Shown here piece after piece: positions 1-8,806 of a stretch of DNA of 64,000 nt (its first letter is position 1; each line of letters opens with the position of its first letter). The DNA is from Hyphomicrobiales bacterium (GTDB lineage: Bacteria; Pseudomonadota; Alphaproteobacteria; Rhizobiales; Rhizobiaceae), in assembly GCA_900472395.1 (NCBI GenBank), contig UCHV01000018.1, positions 124,001 through 188,000 of the forward strand, written 5' to 3'. The notes below the pieces were generated by a model that saw only the letters and a list, made by a program, of their open reading frames with translations, was not told the origin of the DNA and did no database searches. Both the position numbers and the translations under genes were made by a program.

Positions 1-168
1 ATCCCACCCTCTCCGCCATTATTCCCTGTTCAAATCCAGCACCAAGCAACAATACATAGTGTGTCGAATCTTCAGTCGCCGCGGATTTTAGACGAGCGGC
101 ATCGCGCTACTTCGCGCAAACGGACCGACATTCATGTCAGGCCGTGTAGCATCTTCTTGTTGATTGAA

Positions 169-190
169 CCGAAGGCCGATCAGCCTTCGG
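169..190 (-). terminator. Stem-loop at the napC stop codon
   Basis: CCGAAGGC (169-176) and GCCTTCGG (183-190) form a perfect 8-bp stem with a 6-base loop that contains the napC stop codon. The T tract after it on the minus strand is weak, so it may be a transcript-stabilising hairpin instead of a strong terminator. Nothing gene-like was seen in positions 1-168. Confidence 0.4.
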
Positions 191-872
191 CTCCTTTAAG
201 AAAAGCTGCGAGCTGGTCGGTATCCTGCAGGCCATGGCTTGCGGATTTTCCCATCAATTCGGCCGGGACCTTCCAGCCCGGATCGACGCCTTCCATGTTG
301 GGCAATTCGTGTGCAATGCCCTTGTGGCAATCGATGCACGTCGCCTTGCCGGAGATGAGATAACGGGTATGTATCTCCGCCGCTCTCTTGGTTTGCTTGG
401 TGAAATCCATGGCGATGGACGAATGGCAGTTGCGGCATTCCAGGCTGTCGTTCGCCTTGAGGCGCGCCCATTCGTGCTGTGCAAGCTCGAGCCGGTGGTC
501 CAGGAATTTTTCGCGCGTATTGATCGTGCCGAACAGTTTGCCCCAGACTTCCTTTGAAGCCTGCATCTTGCGGGCGATCTTGTTGGTCCACTGGTGCGGC
601 ACGTGGCAATCCGGGCAGGAAGCACGAACGCCGGAGCGGTTGGAGAAATGTACCGTGCTGGTCAGTTCCTGATAAACATTGTCCTTCATTTCATGACAGC
701 CGGTGCAAAAGGCTTCCGTGTTGGTTACTTCCAGCGCGGTGTTGAAAGCGCCCCAGAAAATGACGCCGCCGACGAAGCCGCCGAGCGTGAGAAAGCCAAG
801 GCTCAAAGTTCCAGCAGGAGTGGCGAGAACGCGCCAGACCCAAAGGAGGATCGCTTTGAATTTGCCGATCAT
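180..872 (-). CDS. napC: Membrane-anchored tetraheme cytochrome c, NapC
   Basis: NapC passes electrons from membrane quinol to the periplasmic NapAB nitrate reductase. The 230-residue product has one N-terminal membrane anchor (about residues 18-42) and four CxxCH haem sites (CTGCH, CPDCH, CRNCH, CIDCH), the full set for the NapC/NirT family. It is the last gene of the operon and its start overlaps the napB stop by 4 bases. No napGH is present, so quinol oxidation probably depends on NapC alone. Length and motifs are normal for the family. Confidence 0.96.
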   Translation of the reverse strand: MIGKFKAILLWVWRVLATPAGTLSLGFLTLGGFVGGVIFWGAFNTALEVTNTEAFCTGCHEMKDNVYQELTSTVHFSNRSGVRASCPDCHVPHQWTNKIARKMQASKEVWGKLFGTINTREKFLDHRLELAQHEWARLKANDSLECRNCHSSIAMDFTKQTKRAAEIHTRYLISGKATCIDCHKGIAHELPNMEGVDPGWKVPAELMGKSASHGLQDTDQLAAFLKGAEG

Positions 873-1360
873 TGGTCCGATCCCGCCGGTTTGAAGCCGA
901 GTTCACTCATGTCCTTGAACGTGTTTGGAACCAGTGGACGCGTGTCGGCTTGCGGAACATGACACGCGGTGCAGAAATATCGGCGTGGGGAAACGTCTGC
1001 CAGCATCTGGCCTTCGCGGGTCATGTAATGCGTGACGCTGATCATCGGCGCACCAGAACCTTCTGTCAGCTCACGCCGGTGACAGGACATGCAGCGGTTG
1101 GTGTTGACCGACAGCTGGTAGCCTTCGATCGAATGCGGAATGACCGGCGGCTGATCCGGATAATTGCGCATCCTCTGGATGTCATCGACGATCCACCGCG
1201 GCAGAGGGTCGGCCCCGGTGTTTTGCATCGGGTTCGGACGACCTGACAATTGCGGTACGGTCTGCGCAAGGGAGACCGTGCCGGTGACAAGACACAGAGC
1301 AAACGCAATAAGCGTCCAGAGACGCCGGCTCAGGCGACGGGAAGGATCTTGACTGCGCAT
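869..1360 (-). CDS. napB: Diheme cytochrome c subunit of periplasmic nitrate reductase, NapB
   Basis: NapB is the small electron-transfer subunit that accepts electrons from NapC and passes them to NapA. The chosen start gives 163 residues, with a basic N-terminus followed by a hydrophobic export signal (about residues 14-33). Two CxxCH haem motifs are visible, near residues 90-94 and 130-134. This start lies 31 bases inside the 3' end of napA, which suggests translational coupling. A longer open frame exists upstream, but it only reads through napA out of frame. Confidence 0.94.
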   Translation of the reverse strand: MRSQDPSRRLSRRLWTLIAFALCLVTGTVSLAQTVPQLSGRPNPMQNTGADPLPRWIVDDIQRMRNYPDQPPVIPHSIEGYQLSVNTNRCMSCHRRELTEGSGAPMISVTHYMTREGQMLADVSPRRYFCTACHVPQADTRPLVPNTFKDMSELGFKPAGSDQ

Positions 1361-3834
1361 TTTTTGAAATCCGTCTGTTTCGAAATGGGGTCGGTGGCGT
1401 CGAGCGTGACCTTGTTGATCAACTGGTTTGCGTCGAACCACGGCACGAAGATCACGCCCTGCGGCATGCGGTTGCGACCGCGAATGTCCACCCGGCTGAT
1501 GATCTCGCCGCGTCGCGACTGGATTTTCACCTGGCCGCCCTGGTTGATGCCGAGGCGGCGTGCGTCGTCGCCGTTCATGAAGCAACGAGCACCGGGAAAT
1601 GCCTTGTAGAGTTCGGGCACACGCATGGTCATGGAGCCGGAATGCCAGTGTTCCAGAACCCGGCCGGTGACCAGCCAGAAGCCGAATTCATCATCGGGCG
1701 ATTCCGCCGGCGGTTCGTAAGGTGCGGCAAGGATGACGGCGCGCCCATCCTTCTGGCCGTAAAACCTCAGGCCTTCACCTTGCTTCACGTAAGGATCGTA
1801 ACCCTCGCGGTACCGCCACTTGGTTTCCTTGCCGTCAACGACCGGCCAGCGCAAACCTCGAACCTGATGGTAGAGATCGTAAGGGCCGAGGTCGTGGCCA
1901 TGACCGCGACCGAAGCTGGCATATTCCTCGAACAAGCCCTTCTGCAGGTAAAAACCAAAGGCTTTGGCTTCACGGTTCTCGTAGTCGGGTGAAACTTCCG
2001 ATACGGGGAACTGGTCGACCTGGCCGTTCTGGTAAAGCACCTCATAGAGCGTCTTGCCCTTGTAATCCGGGTTCTGGTCGAGAATGTCCTTGGGCCAGAC
2101 CTCGTCGGTCGTGAAGCGCTTGGAAAACTCCACCAGCTGCCAAAGGTCGGAACGCGCTTCGCCGGGCGCGTTGACAAGCTGGTGCCAGACATGGGTGCGG
2201 CGTTCGGCGTTGCCATAAGCCCCTTCCTTTTCCACCCACATGGCGGCGGGCAGGATCAGGTCGGCGGTCATTGCAGTTACGGTCGGGTAGGCATCCGAGA
2301 CGACGATAAAGTTGTCCGGGTTGCGATAACCGAGATAGGCCTCGTTGCTGTTGTTGGCAGCGGCCTGCATGTTGTTGTTCACCTGAACCCAGTAGAAGTT
2401 CAGCTTGCCGTCATGCAGCATCCGGTCCTGCTGGACGGCGTGGTAGCCCGGCTTTTCCGGGATGATTCCGTGCGGGATCTTCCACAGTTCCTCGGCATGT
2501 TTGCGATGTTCCGGGTTGGTCACCGTCATGTCTGCCGGCAGGCGGTGCGCAAATGTGCCGACCTCGCGGGCAGTGCCGCAGGCCGAAGGCTGGCCGGTCA
2601 GCGAGAAGGGGCTGTTGCCAGGCTCCGAGATTTTGCCGGTCAGGAGATGGATATTGTAGACCATCTGGTTGGCCCAGACGCCGCGGACGTGCTGGTTGAA
2701 GCCCATGGTCCAGAGCGACATGACCTTGACCTTGGGGTCGGCATAAAGCTCGGCCAGTTGCTCCAGAAACGCCTTGTCGACGCCGGCGAGTTCGGCGACC
2801 TTGTCGAGCGTGTATTCGGAAACGTGTTTCTTGAACGCTTCGAAATCGATCGGCGTCATGTCGGCCGCCTTGGCCGCGCCGGTTGCCTTCACTTCCAGCG
2901 GATGTTCGGCGCGAAGGCCGTAACCGATATCGGTCGTTGCCTGCATGAACTTGGTGTTCTTGTCGATGAACGCCTGGTTCACGCGGCCGGTCTGGATGAT
3001 GTGGTTGGCGATATAGTTGAGGATCGCCAGATCCGTGCCGGGCTTGAAGACCAGCGGAATGTCGGCGAGGTCCATGCTGCGATGCGTGAAGGTCGACAGA
3101 ACCGAGACTTTTACATGCTCGTGGCCGAGGCGACGGTCGGCGAGGCGCGTCCAAAGGATCGGGTGCATCTCCGCCATATTGGAGCCCCACAGCACGAAGG
3201 CGTCGGCATGCTCGAAATCGTCATAACAGCCCATCGGCTCGTCCATGCCGAAGGTGCGCATGAAGCCGTAGGCGGCCGATGCCATGCAGTGGCGGGCATT
3301 GGGGTCGAGATTGTTGGAGCGAAAGCCGGCGCGCATCAGTTTGGTGGCGGCATAACCCTCGAAAATCGTCCATTGGCCTGAACCGAACATGCCAAGCGCT
3401 GTCGGACCTTTTTCCTTCAAGGTTTTCTTGGCCTTTTCGGCCATGATGTCGAAGGCTTCCTCCCAGGTGACGGGTTCGAATTCGCCTTCCTTGTCGAATA
3501 CGCCGTTGCGCTTTCGCAAAAGCGGCGTCGTCAGGCGGTCCTTGCCGTACATGATCTTCGAGAGGAAATAGCCCTTGACGCAGTTGAGGCCGCGATTGAC
3601 CTCCGCTTCCATGTCGCCATGGGTGGCGACAACATGGTTTTCCTTCACCCCGACCATGACACCACAGCCGGTGCCGCAGAAGCGACAGGGCGCTTTCGAC
3701 CATTTGATTTCCAGTGCTGCGACGCCGCCGGGGACGGATTGGGCGGCGGCCGGCATGGCGATGCCTGCGGTCGAAGCCGCGATCGCAGCGGCTTGCGCCT
3801 TCAGCACGTCACGCCGCGTGAGTTCTGCCGTCAT
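1330..3834 (-). CDS. napA: Periplasmic nitrate reductase catalytic subunit, NapA
   Basis: NapA reduces nitrate to nitrite in the periplasm using a bis-MGD molybdenum cofactor and one [4Fe-4S] cluster. The 834-residue protein begins with a Tat signal (TRRDVLKAQ, residues 6-14). Cluster ligands are Cys50, Cys53, Cys57 and Cys85, and the probable Mo-ligating Cys183 lies in [10 protein letters not shown]. Length is usual for NapA. The start at 3834 was chosen because the Tat motif follows directly; a further in-frame Met upstream would add an implausible tail before the signal. It overlaps napD by 26 bases and napB by 31. Confidence 0.97.
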   Translation of the reverse strand: MTAELTRRDVLKAQAAAIAASTAGIAMPAAAQSVPGGVAALEIKWSKAPCRFCGTGCGVMVGVKENHVVATHGDMEAEVNRGLNCVKGYFLSKIMYGKDRLTTPLLRKRNGVFDKEGEFEPVTWEEAFDIMAEKAKKTLKEKGPTALGMFGSGQWTIFEGYAATKLMRAGFRSNNLDPNARHCMASAAYGFMRTFGMDEPMGCYDDFEHADAFVLWGSNMAEMHPILWTRLADRRLGHEHVKVSVLSTFTHRSMDLADIPLVFKPGTDLAILNYIANHIIQTGRVNQAFIDKNTKFMQATTDIGYGLRAEHPLEVKATGAAKAADMTPIDFEAFKKHVSEYTLDKVAELAGVDKAFLEQLAELYADPKVKVMSLWTMGFNQHVRGVWANQMVYNIHLLTGKISEPGNSPFSLTGQPSACGTAREVGTFAHRLPADMTVTNPEHRKHAEELWKIPHGIIPEKPGYHAVQQDRMLHDGKLNFYWVQVNNNMQAAANNSNEAYLGYRNPDNFIVVSDAYPTVTAMTADLILPAAMWVEKEGAYGNAERRTHVWHQLVNAPGEARSDLWQLVEFSKRFTTDEVWPKDILDQNPDYKGKTLYEVLYQNGQVDQFPVSEVSPDYENREAKAFGFYLQKGLFEEYASFGRGHGHDLGPYDLYHQVRGLRWPVVDGKETKWRYREGYDPYVKQGEGLRFYGQKDGRAVILAAPYEPPAESPDDEFGFWLVTGRVLEHWHSGSMTMRVPELYKAFPGARCFMNGDDARRLGINQGGQVKIQSRRGEIISRVDIRGRNRMPQGVIFVPWFDANQLINKVTLDATDPISKQTDFKKCAVKILPVA

Positions 3835-4090
3835 CCGACATCTCCTTTTCTGCAATTGTCTGTTCGAAAACCATGTGCGCGGCGATGACATCGTCCATCG
3901 CCGAAATCCCGATCAATGTTTCGCCGAGGAAGCCGGAGCTTGGGCCTTCGATGACGATGACGATCTTGCCGCCGCCGGTGGCGTGCACCTCGACACCGTC
4001 GATCTCGCCAAGAGCGGCCGTCATGCGTTCGACCGCTTCCGGCCTCACGACGACGACCGCGCTCGATATGTGATGCTGCGGCTCACGCAT
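3809..4090 (-). CDS. napD: NapA-specific Tat chaperone, NapD
   Basis: NapD is a small cytoplasmic ferredoxin-fold protein that binds the NapA Tat signal and holds back export until the cofactor is loaded. The 93-residue product has the N-terminal [10 protein letters not shown] strand and a central GKIVIVIEG strand usual in NapD. Its position just before napA and the 26-base overlap with it are as expected. Its start overlaps the napF stop by 8 bases. Confidence 0.92.
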   Translation of the reverse strand: MREPQHHISSAVVVVRPEAVERMTAALGEIDGVEVHATGGGKIVIVIEGPSSGFLGETLIGISAMDDVIAAHMVFEQTIAEKEMSDDGRTHAA

Positions 4091-4583
4091 GCGCCACCTC
4101 CGTTGTGTTTGCCGTCATGGTGATGGACTGGGTGGGGCAGACCGATATGCAGGCACCGCAACCGGTGCAGCTATCGGCGTCGAGTGCGGGTACGAACGGT
4201 CCGCCCAGCCGTGGTTTGAAACGGATCGCCACCGTTGGGCAGGCATCGCGACAGGCCTGGCAATCAACGAAGTTCAGTGCGAGACAGGTGTCTGCAATGA
4301 TGGCGTGATGAGCAAACGATGTGGCGGGTTCAGGCGGGAAAACCCGCTCGGGACATCGTTCCGAGCATTTGCCGCAGAAGGTGCATTCGCCCAGGCTGAA
4401 ATCGACGGTTGGAATACCGTCCCGCATGCTGATGATTTTGCTTGGACAGACATCGGCGCATTCCGCGCACCCCGAGCAGTTTTCGATGGATGTGTCCGAT
4501 ACGCCTGGCGGATAATGACCGTGCCTGACGCGCAGTATGCTGCCGGTCAAAAATGCGCGGCGTGTGCTGGCGACCTGACCCAC
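4083..4583 (-). CDS. napF: Polyferredoxin-type nitrate reductase maturation protein, NapF
   Basis: NapF is a cytoplasmic iron-sulfur protein thought to help mature NapA. The 166-residue product has four cysteine clusters suited to [4Fe-4S] centres, including CSGCAECADVCP, CTFCGKCSERCP and CTGCGACISVCP. It carries a twin-arginine-like N-terminus (STRRAFL), as other NapF proteins do. I chose the GTG at 4583 because GGAG lies 7 bases upstream and napE ends only 4 bases before it. An in-frame ATG at 4625 is possible but would overlap napE by 38 bases. Confidence 0.9.
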   Translation of the reverse strand: MGQVASTRRAFLTGSILRVRHGHYPPGVSDTSIENCSGCAECADVCPSKIISMRDGIPTVDFSLGECTFCGKCSERCPERVFPPEPATSFAHHAIIADTCLALNFVDCQACRDACPTVAIRFKPRLGGPFVPALDADSCTGCGACISVCPTQSITMTANTTEVAHA

Positions 4584-4587
4584 GGCA

Positions 4588-4803
4588 TTACTCCGCAGAA
4601 TTCGGACGTGCCGGGGTGATGTCATGCGGTCCGGGCGGGCCGTAAACGATCTGATAGGCCCAGACCATGAAGCCATAGCTCGCGACAGTGCCGACGGCAA
4701 CGATCGGCCAGATGCCGAAGGCTAGAACGGCAAATGTCAGCAGTTCACGGCGGCGCTTCTGACGAAACGATATCTGCTCCGCTGCGGTTTTTATCTCAGT
4801 CAT
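4588..4803 (-). CDS. napE: Small membrane protein NapE
   Basis: NapE is a short single-span membrane protein of unknown function found at the head of many alphaproteobacterial nap operons. The 71-residue product has a charged N-terminus (RQKRRREL) and one membrane segment at about residues 22-50. It is the first gene of the operon, and a candidate FNR/FixK-type site lies 68 bases upstream of its start. The start was placed at the ATG beginning MTEIKT; a longer frame upstream lacks family support. Confidence 0.9.
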   Translation of the reverse strand: MTEIKTAAEQISFRQKRRRELLTFAVLAFGIWPIVAVGTVASYGFMVWAYQIVYGPPGPHDITPARPNSAE

Positions 4804-4870
4804 GCCTGCATCCGTTTGATATGGATGGTCGAAATTCGCTTTGAGTTTATGCAAACATCGTCCGGCAGCC

Positions 4871-4884
4871 TTGATCTAGGACAA
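4871..4884. promoter_or_regulatory. FNR/FixK/NnrR-like site upstream of napE
   Basis: TTGATCTAGGACAA matches TTG-N8-CAA, the core of the Crp/Fnr-family box (TTGAT-N4-ATCAA), with two imperfect positions in the right half. It lies between the divergent napE and mog, 68 bases from the napE start. Oxygen- or NO-responsive control of nap through such boxes is known in rhizobia; use of this particular site is inference. Confidence 0.5.
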
Positions 4885-5026
4885 TGTCACTCGATAAAAT
4901 GCTGAAATTATAGGCGTTGCGTACTTCCGCTGAGCGCCTCTTCTGGTTATTTGTTGACTATAGCTCATATTTTGAGCGATTTGAAGCGCGGCTTGCCTGT
5001 CTGAGGCATTCCATTGGTCTACGGGG

Positions 5027-5554
5027 ATGGTGATGAAGATTTTTGTGGTGACGATATCCGACCGCGCCAGCCGTGGTGAATATGAGGATATCAGCGGACC
5101 GGCGATCGAAAGCTGGCTCAGGCGGGCGATCACCAGTGCTTACGAGTTGACCCGCGTGGTCATTCCAGACGGCGAGGCGTCCGTTCGTGATACGCTTATC
5201 GATCTGAGCGACAATAGGGATGCGGAGCTGGTGCTGACGACGGGCGGAACCGGGCCGTCTGCGCGCGATCAGACGCCGGAAGCCATGGCCCAGGTTCTTG
5301 AAAAGGAGTTGCCGGGCTTCGGTGAATTGCTTCGACGCGAAGGGTTGAAGCAGACGCCGACCGCCATTCTTTCCCGCCAGACTGCCGGCACCCGTGGCAA
5401 GACGTTTTTCCTCAACCTCCCGGGCAAGCCGTCTGCCATCGAAATGTCGCTGGATGCCGTTTTTCCAGCCATACCCTATTGTCTCGACCTGATCGGCGCT
5501 GACCGGTTGGAGACGGATCCGGCAGTATCGAAAAGTTTCAGGCCCGCAGGATAA
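5027..5554 (+). CDS. mog: Molybdopterin adenylyltransferase, MogA/MoaB family
   Basis: This enzyme adenylylates molybdopterin before molybdate insertion during molybdenum-cofactor synthesis. The 175-residue protein matches MogA along its length: SISDRAS-like TISDRASRG near the N-terminus, the substrate-binding TTGGTGP motif (about residues 69-75), a PTAILSRQ segment and LNLPGKP. A second ATG six bases downstream (5033) is an equally possible start. The divergent arrangement with napEFDABC makes functional sense, because NapA needs this cofactor. Confidence 0.9.
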   Translation: MVMKIFVVTISDRASRGEYEDISGPAIESWLRRAITSAYELTRVVIPDGEASVRDTLIDLSDNRDAELVLTTGGTGPSARDQTPEAMAQVLEKELPGFGELLRREGLKQTPTAILSRQTAGTRGKTFFLNLPGKPSAIEMSLDAVFPAIPYCLDLIGADRLETDPAVSKSFRPAG

Positions 5555-5650
5555 CGCGCCCAGGAAGTCCGGCCCGTCGTCAACCTCAAGCGGCGTGTAC
5601 CGGCGACATTCGGACTTGTGTCTCTTTGCATCCCCTTTACATCATTCTCT

Positions 5651-5674
5651 ACCCGGCGAACAGCCGGGTTTTTT
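5651..5674 (+). terminator. Rho-independent terminator after mog
   Basis: ACCCGGC (5651-5657) pairs with GCCGGGT (5663-5669) around a 5-base loop and runs into six T residues. It lies about 100 bases after the mog stop codon. Confidence 0.8.
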
Positions 5675-5939
5675 GTGGCGATATACGCGCTTGGATTTGG
5701 CATGGGCTGCAGTGTGGAAGCCATGATGATGCAGTATTGAACGGCTGGGTTGCGTTATTGCACGCGCGATCACCCGCATTTTGTCACGCGGATGTTAAGA
5801 ACGATCAATAGAACCGGCGGCAGATTGGTGGCGTCATGCACACGTGTGTATGGCCGCCGTTCCGCGTCAACCTTCGGTTCGTTCTGCGATTGAAGGAGCG
5901 CTTCTCATTTCACGCGCCGACCTCATCGGAGACGAAAAA
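5675..5939 (+). other. Upstream region of the phosphoester importer operon
   Basis: No gene was seen here. The region probably contains the operon promoter. A weak Pho-box-like pair of repeats sits at 5781-5798, and the ribosome-binding stretch GGAG precedes the first gene at about 5928. Confidence 0.5.
5781..5798 (+). promoter_or_regulatory. Weak Pho-box-like direct repeat
   Basis: TTGTCAC-GCGG-ATGTTAA resembles two PhoB half-sites (CTGTCAT) spaced by 4 bases, with 9 of 14 half-site positions matching. It is suggestive only because the downstream operon appears to handle phosphorylated compounds. Confidence 0.25.
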
Positions 5940-7091
5940 ATGAAACGCCGCACATTTATGATGTCCGCCGCTGGCGCTGCCGCCGGTCTGGCTCTTGCGC
6001 CTCGCATGTCTTTTGCTGCCAAGGGCACGATCGACTGGTATACAGGTTCGGACACCAACGTTCTGGATTTCTGGGCGAATACCGTCAAGCCGGCTTTCGA
6101 GGCGGCAAATCCGGGCATCAAGCTCAATCTGGTGGACGCAGGCGATAACGCCGGTATCCTCGCCATCGGTGAGCGCGCCATTGCTGCGAAACAGACCGGC
6201 ACCGATCCGCAGGCCGACTTCTTCGAACACAGCGACCCGCTGCTGCCGGCCGGCGCGATTGACGCCGGCGTTTACGCCAACATGAAGAACGCAGGTCTTT
6301 CCAATTATTCGCGCATCAACCCGCTGGCCATTCAGAGCGAATACAGCCTGCCTTATCGTGGCAGCCAGGTGCTGCTTGCATATGATACGGCCAAGCTGAA
6401 GCCTGCCGATGCACCGAAGACCTGGGAAGAACTCGTTACCTGGATCAAGGCTAATCCCGGACAATTCGTTTACAACCGTCCCGACAAGGGCGGTTCCGGT
6501 GGCAATTTTGTCCGCCGCGCCATCCATGAGGCCAATGGCCGTGATCCGAATGCCTTCACGGTCAGCAACTATACGCAGGAATTCGGAGATGAAGCGCTCG
6601 GCAAGGCGTGGAAGCTGCTGACCGACATTGCGCCGTCGCTTTATGACAACGGCGCTTATTCCTCCGGCAATACCCAATCGTTGCAGCTTCTGTCGCAGGG
6701 TGTGGTCACGATGATCCCGGTTTGGTCCGACCAGGTGCTGCAGGCGATCGACCAGGGTGTGCTGCCGCCGGAAACCGGTCTCGTACAGCTTCAGGATCTG
6801 GCGCTTTGCGGCAACTTCTCGCGTTCGATCGTGATCGAAAACGGCGCCAACCGCGACGCGGCGCTCAAGCTCGCCGATTTCATCCTTTCAGAGGAAATCC
6901 AGGGCGCCATCCTGACAGAACTCGGCGGTTTCCCCGGCGTTTCCTGGGATCACGTTTCGCCTGCACTGCGCGAAAAATTCGCTGCCATCATTCCGCAGTC
7001 GATCCCCACTTTCCCGAGCGGCAAGTGGGACGCAGCGATCAACGACGGATGGTATCGCAACGTTGCGCCGAACGTCGACCGCAAGTCGTGA
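5940..7091 (+). CDS. Periplasmic solute-binding protein, AfuA/iron(III)-type ABC importer
   Basis: This is a family-1 solute-binding protein that would capture ligand in the periplasm for the permeases that follow. The 383-residue product has a Tat-like signal (KRRTFMMSAAG... with an alanine-rich core, residues 2-25). The body resembles the Fe(III)/hexose-phosphate/putrescine-type binding-protein group. I do not see a clear iron-binding tyrosine pair, and the neighbouring phosphodiesterase and phosphatase point to a phosphorylated organic ligand. The start follows GGAGACG. The GTG of the next gene overlaps the stop codon. Confidence 0.8.
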   Translation: MKRRTFMMSAAGAAAGLALAPRMSFAAKGTIDWYTGSDTNVLDFWANTVKPAFEAANPGIKLNLVDAGDNAGILAIGERAIAAKQTGTDPQADFFEHSDPLLPAGAIDAGVYANMKNAGLSNYSRINPLAIQSEYSLPYRGSQVLLAYDTAKLKPADAPKTWEELVTWIKANPGQFVYNRPDKGGSGGNFVRRAIHEANGRDPNAFTVSNYTQEFGDEALGKAWKLLTDIAPSLYDNGAYSSGNTQSLQLLSQGVVTMIPVWSDQVLQAIDQGVLPPETGLVQLQDLALCGNFSRSIVIENGANRDAALKLADFILSEEIQGAILTELGGFPGVSWDHVSPALREKFAAIIPQSIPTFPSGKWDAAINDGWYRNVAPNVDRKS

Positions 7092-7972
7092 GCGAGGTCG
7101 CAAAGGCAGCGGCGCGTCCGCTCATGGAGAATGCACAGAGCAGGAGGCCGCTTGGCCTCCTGCTTGTCGCCATTCCCGTATTCCTGATGATCTGGCTCGT
7201 CGTCTGGCCGGCGATCAATGCGATCAGCCGCACCATCTGGCGTCCCGATGTCGATGGCAATGTCGGTTTCGATCTGTCGAGTTATGCCTTCTTCTTTTCA
7301 GACCGCTACAGTCTGGACAACCTGGCGATCACGTTGTGGACCACGCTGGTCTGCGCCATCCTGCTTCTCGTCATCTGCCTGCCGATCGCGCTTTATTTGC
7401 GTTTTTCGCGCAGCCGGTTGTCCGGCTATGTCCAGGCGCTTGCCATTTTGCCGATGTTTGTGCCGTCGATCATCCTGGCCTTCGCGTTCATCCGCGTTCT
7501 GGGCCCGAACGGCATGGTCGATATCCTGTTCAATGCAGTTGGCTTGCCGAAAATCCGCACGCCCTACCTGACGCCATGGGGGCCGGTGATCGGCCTCGTC
7601 TGGGACAATATCCCGCTCACTGTCTTGATCCTGCTTTCCGGGCTCGGCAGCGTCGCCAACCAATCCATCGAGGCGGCGCGTGATGTCGGCGCCAATGCCC
7701 TGAGAGTGTTCCGGCACATCATTCTGCCGCGCATTTCCAACTCCATCCTCGTAGCGCTTTCCTTTTCTGTGCTCGGTATCTTCTCGTCCTTCACGCTGCC
7801 TTATCTGCTTGGACCGGCCTCGCCGGAAATGCTCGGTCCTTTCATGCAGCGTACGCTGCGTGAGGTACAGGATCCGATCGGCGCCATGACCCAGGCCGTA
7901 ATCGCCTTCGGTTTTTGCATCGTGTTCGGCCTGTTTTACGTGCGTTCGGTCGCGCGCAATCAGGGGAAGTGA
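7088..7972 (+). CDS. ABC importer inner-membrane permease 1
   Basis: MetI-like permease subunit of the importer. The 294-residue product has about six membrane segments and the cytoplasmic EAA loop (EAARDVGANALRVFRHIILP) that contacts the ATPase. Translation probably begins at the GTG overlapping the stop of the binding-protein gene; an in-frame ATG at 7124 is an alternative. The next permease starts two bases after its stop. Confidence 0.85.
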   Translation: MSEVAKAAARPLMENAQSRRPLGLLLVAIPVFLMIWLVVWPAINAISRTIWRPDVDGNVGFDLSSYAFFFSDRYSLDNLAITLWTTLVCAILLLVICLPIALYLRFSRSRLSGYVQALAILPMFVPSIILAFAFIRVLGPNGMVDILFNAVGLPKIRTPYLTPWGPVIGLVWDNIPLTVLILLSGLGSVANQSIEAARDVGANALRVFRHIILPRISNSILVALSFSVLGIFSSFTLPYLLGPASPEMLGPFMQRTLREVQDPIGAMTQAVIAFGFCIVFGLFYVRSVARNQGK

Positions 7973-7973
7973 C

Positions 7974-8798
7974 ATGACCACGCTTGTTCCCGTCCGCTCC
8001 CGTATCGATTGGCTCGGCATTGTCTTTGCCGCACTGCTTTCACTTGCCATAGTCGGGCCGCTTGTCGTCGTCGGCACCTGGGCGTTTACCGAGGTCTGGC
8101 GTTATCCAAACATCATTCCGCAGCAGTTCGGTTTCCGGTTCTGGGGACAGACGCTCGGTCGCGCCGATGTCTGGAACGCGCTCGTGCTCAGCCTCCAGCT
8201 TTCGACGGTCGTCACGCTGCTATCGGCGGTTATCTGCCTGCCTGCCGCTTACGCTTTTGCCCGCATGAGTTTTCCAGGACGCAATATCCTGTTCTTCTCC
8301 TTCCTGGCCGGCCACGCCTTTCCGAAATTCGGGCTGCTGGTCGCGATTGCCGCCATCTTCCTGCAGCTCAATCTTATCGGCACTTTCTGGGGCGTCGTGC
8401 TGATACAGCTCGTCGGCACACTGATGTTCATGATCTGGATCCCAGTGGCCGCTTTCCAGGCCGTCGACCGGCGGATGGAAGAAGCAGCACGCGATGTCGG
8501 CGCCAGCCCTTTTCGGGTGTTCTGGTCGATCACCCTGCCTCAGGCAGGCCCCACCATTGCCGCTGCCGTGCTCCTCAGTTTCGTCGGCACATTTTACGAA
8601 ACCGAAGGCGCATGGCTGATCGGCGCGCCTGGCATTCGCACCATGCCGGTGCTGATGATCAGCTACATCAATAACCAGATGGTCATCCAGTATGGCGCGG
8701 TTCTTTCCGTGTTGCTGTGGGTACCATCGTTCATTGCTCTCATGTTCGCCCGTCGTGTCATCGGCGGCGGCGCCTTTGCCCGCGGTTTCGGCGGCTAG
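7974..8798 (+). CDS. ABC importer inner-membrane permease 2
   Basis: Second MetI-like permease of 274 residues with six predicted membrane segments. It carries a clear EAA loop (EEAARDVGASPFRVFWSITLP, about residues 163-183). It sits between permease 1 and the ATPase with only a few bases between genes, so the three form one transporter with a heterodimeric membrane part. Confidence 0.86.
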   Translation: MTTLVPVRSRIDWLGIVFAALLSLAIVGPLVVVGTWAFTEVWRYPNIIPQQFGFRFWGQTLGRADVWNALVLSLQLSTVVTLLSAVICLPAAYAFARMSFPGRNILFFSFLAGHAFPKFGLLVAIAAIFLQLNLIGTFWGVVLIQLVGTLMFMIWIPVAAFQAVDRRMEEAARDVGASPFRVFWSITLPQAGPTIAAAVLLSFVGTFYETEGAWLIGAPGIRTMPVLMISYINNQMVIQYGAVLSVLLWVPSFIALMFARRVIGGGAFARGFGG

Positions 8799-8806
8799 GA
8801 AACATC

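Noticed and set aside
1-168. Possible gene at the left edge
   Set aside because: The only open frame runs into napC on the opposite strand and has no family features or ribosome-binding site.
2182-3381. 399-codon open frame antisense to napA
   Set aside because: It lies wholly inside napA on the other strand, has Val/Asp/Gly/His-rich composition typical of the complement of a high-GC gene, and no recognisable motif.
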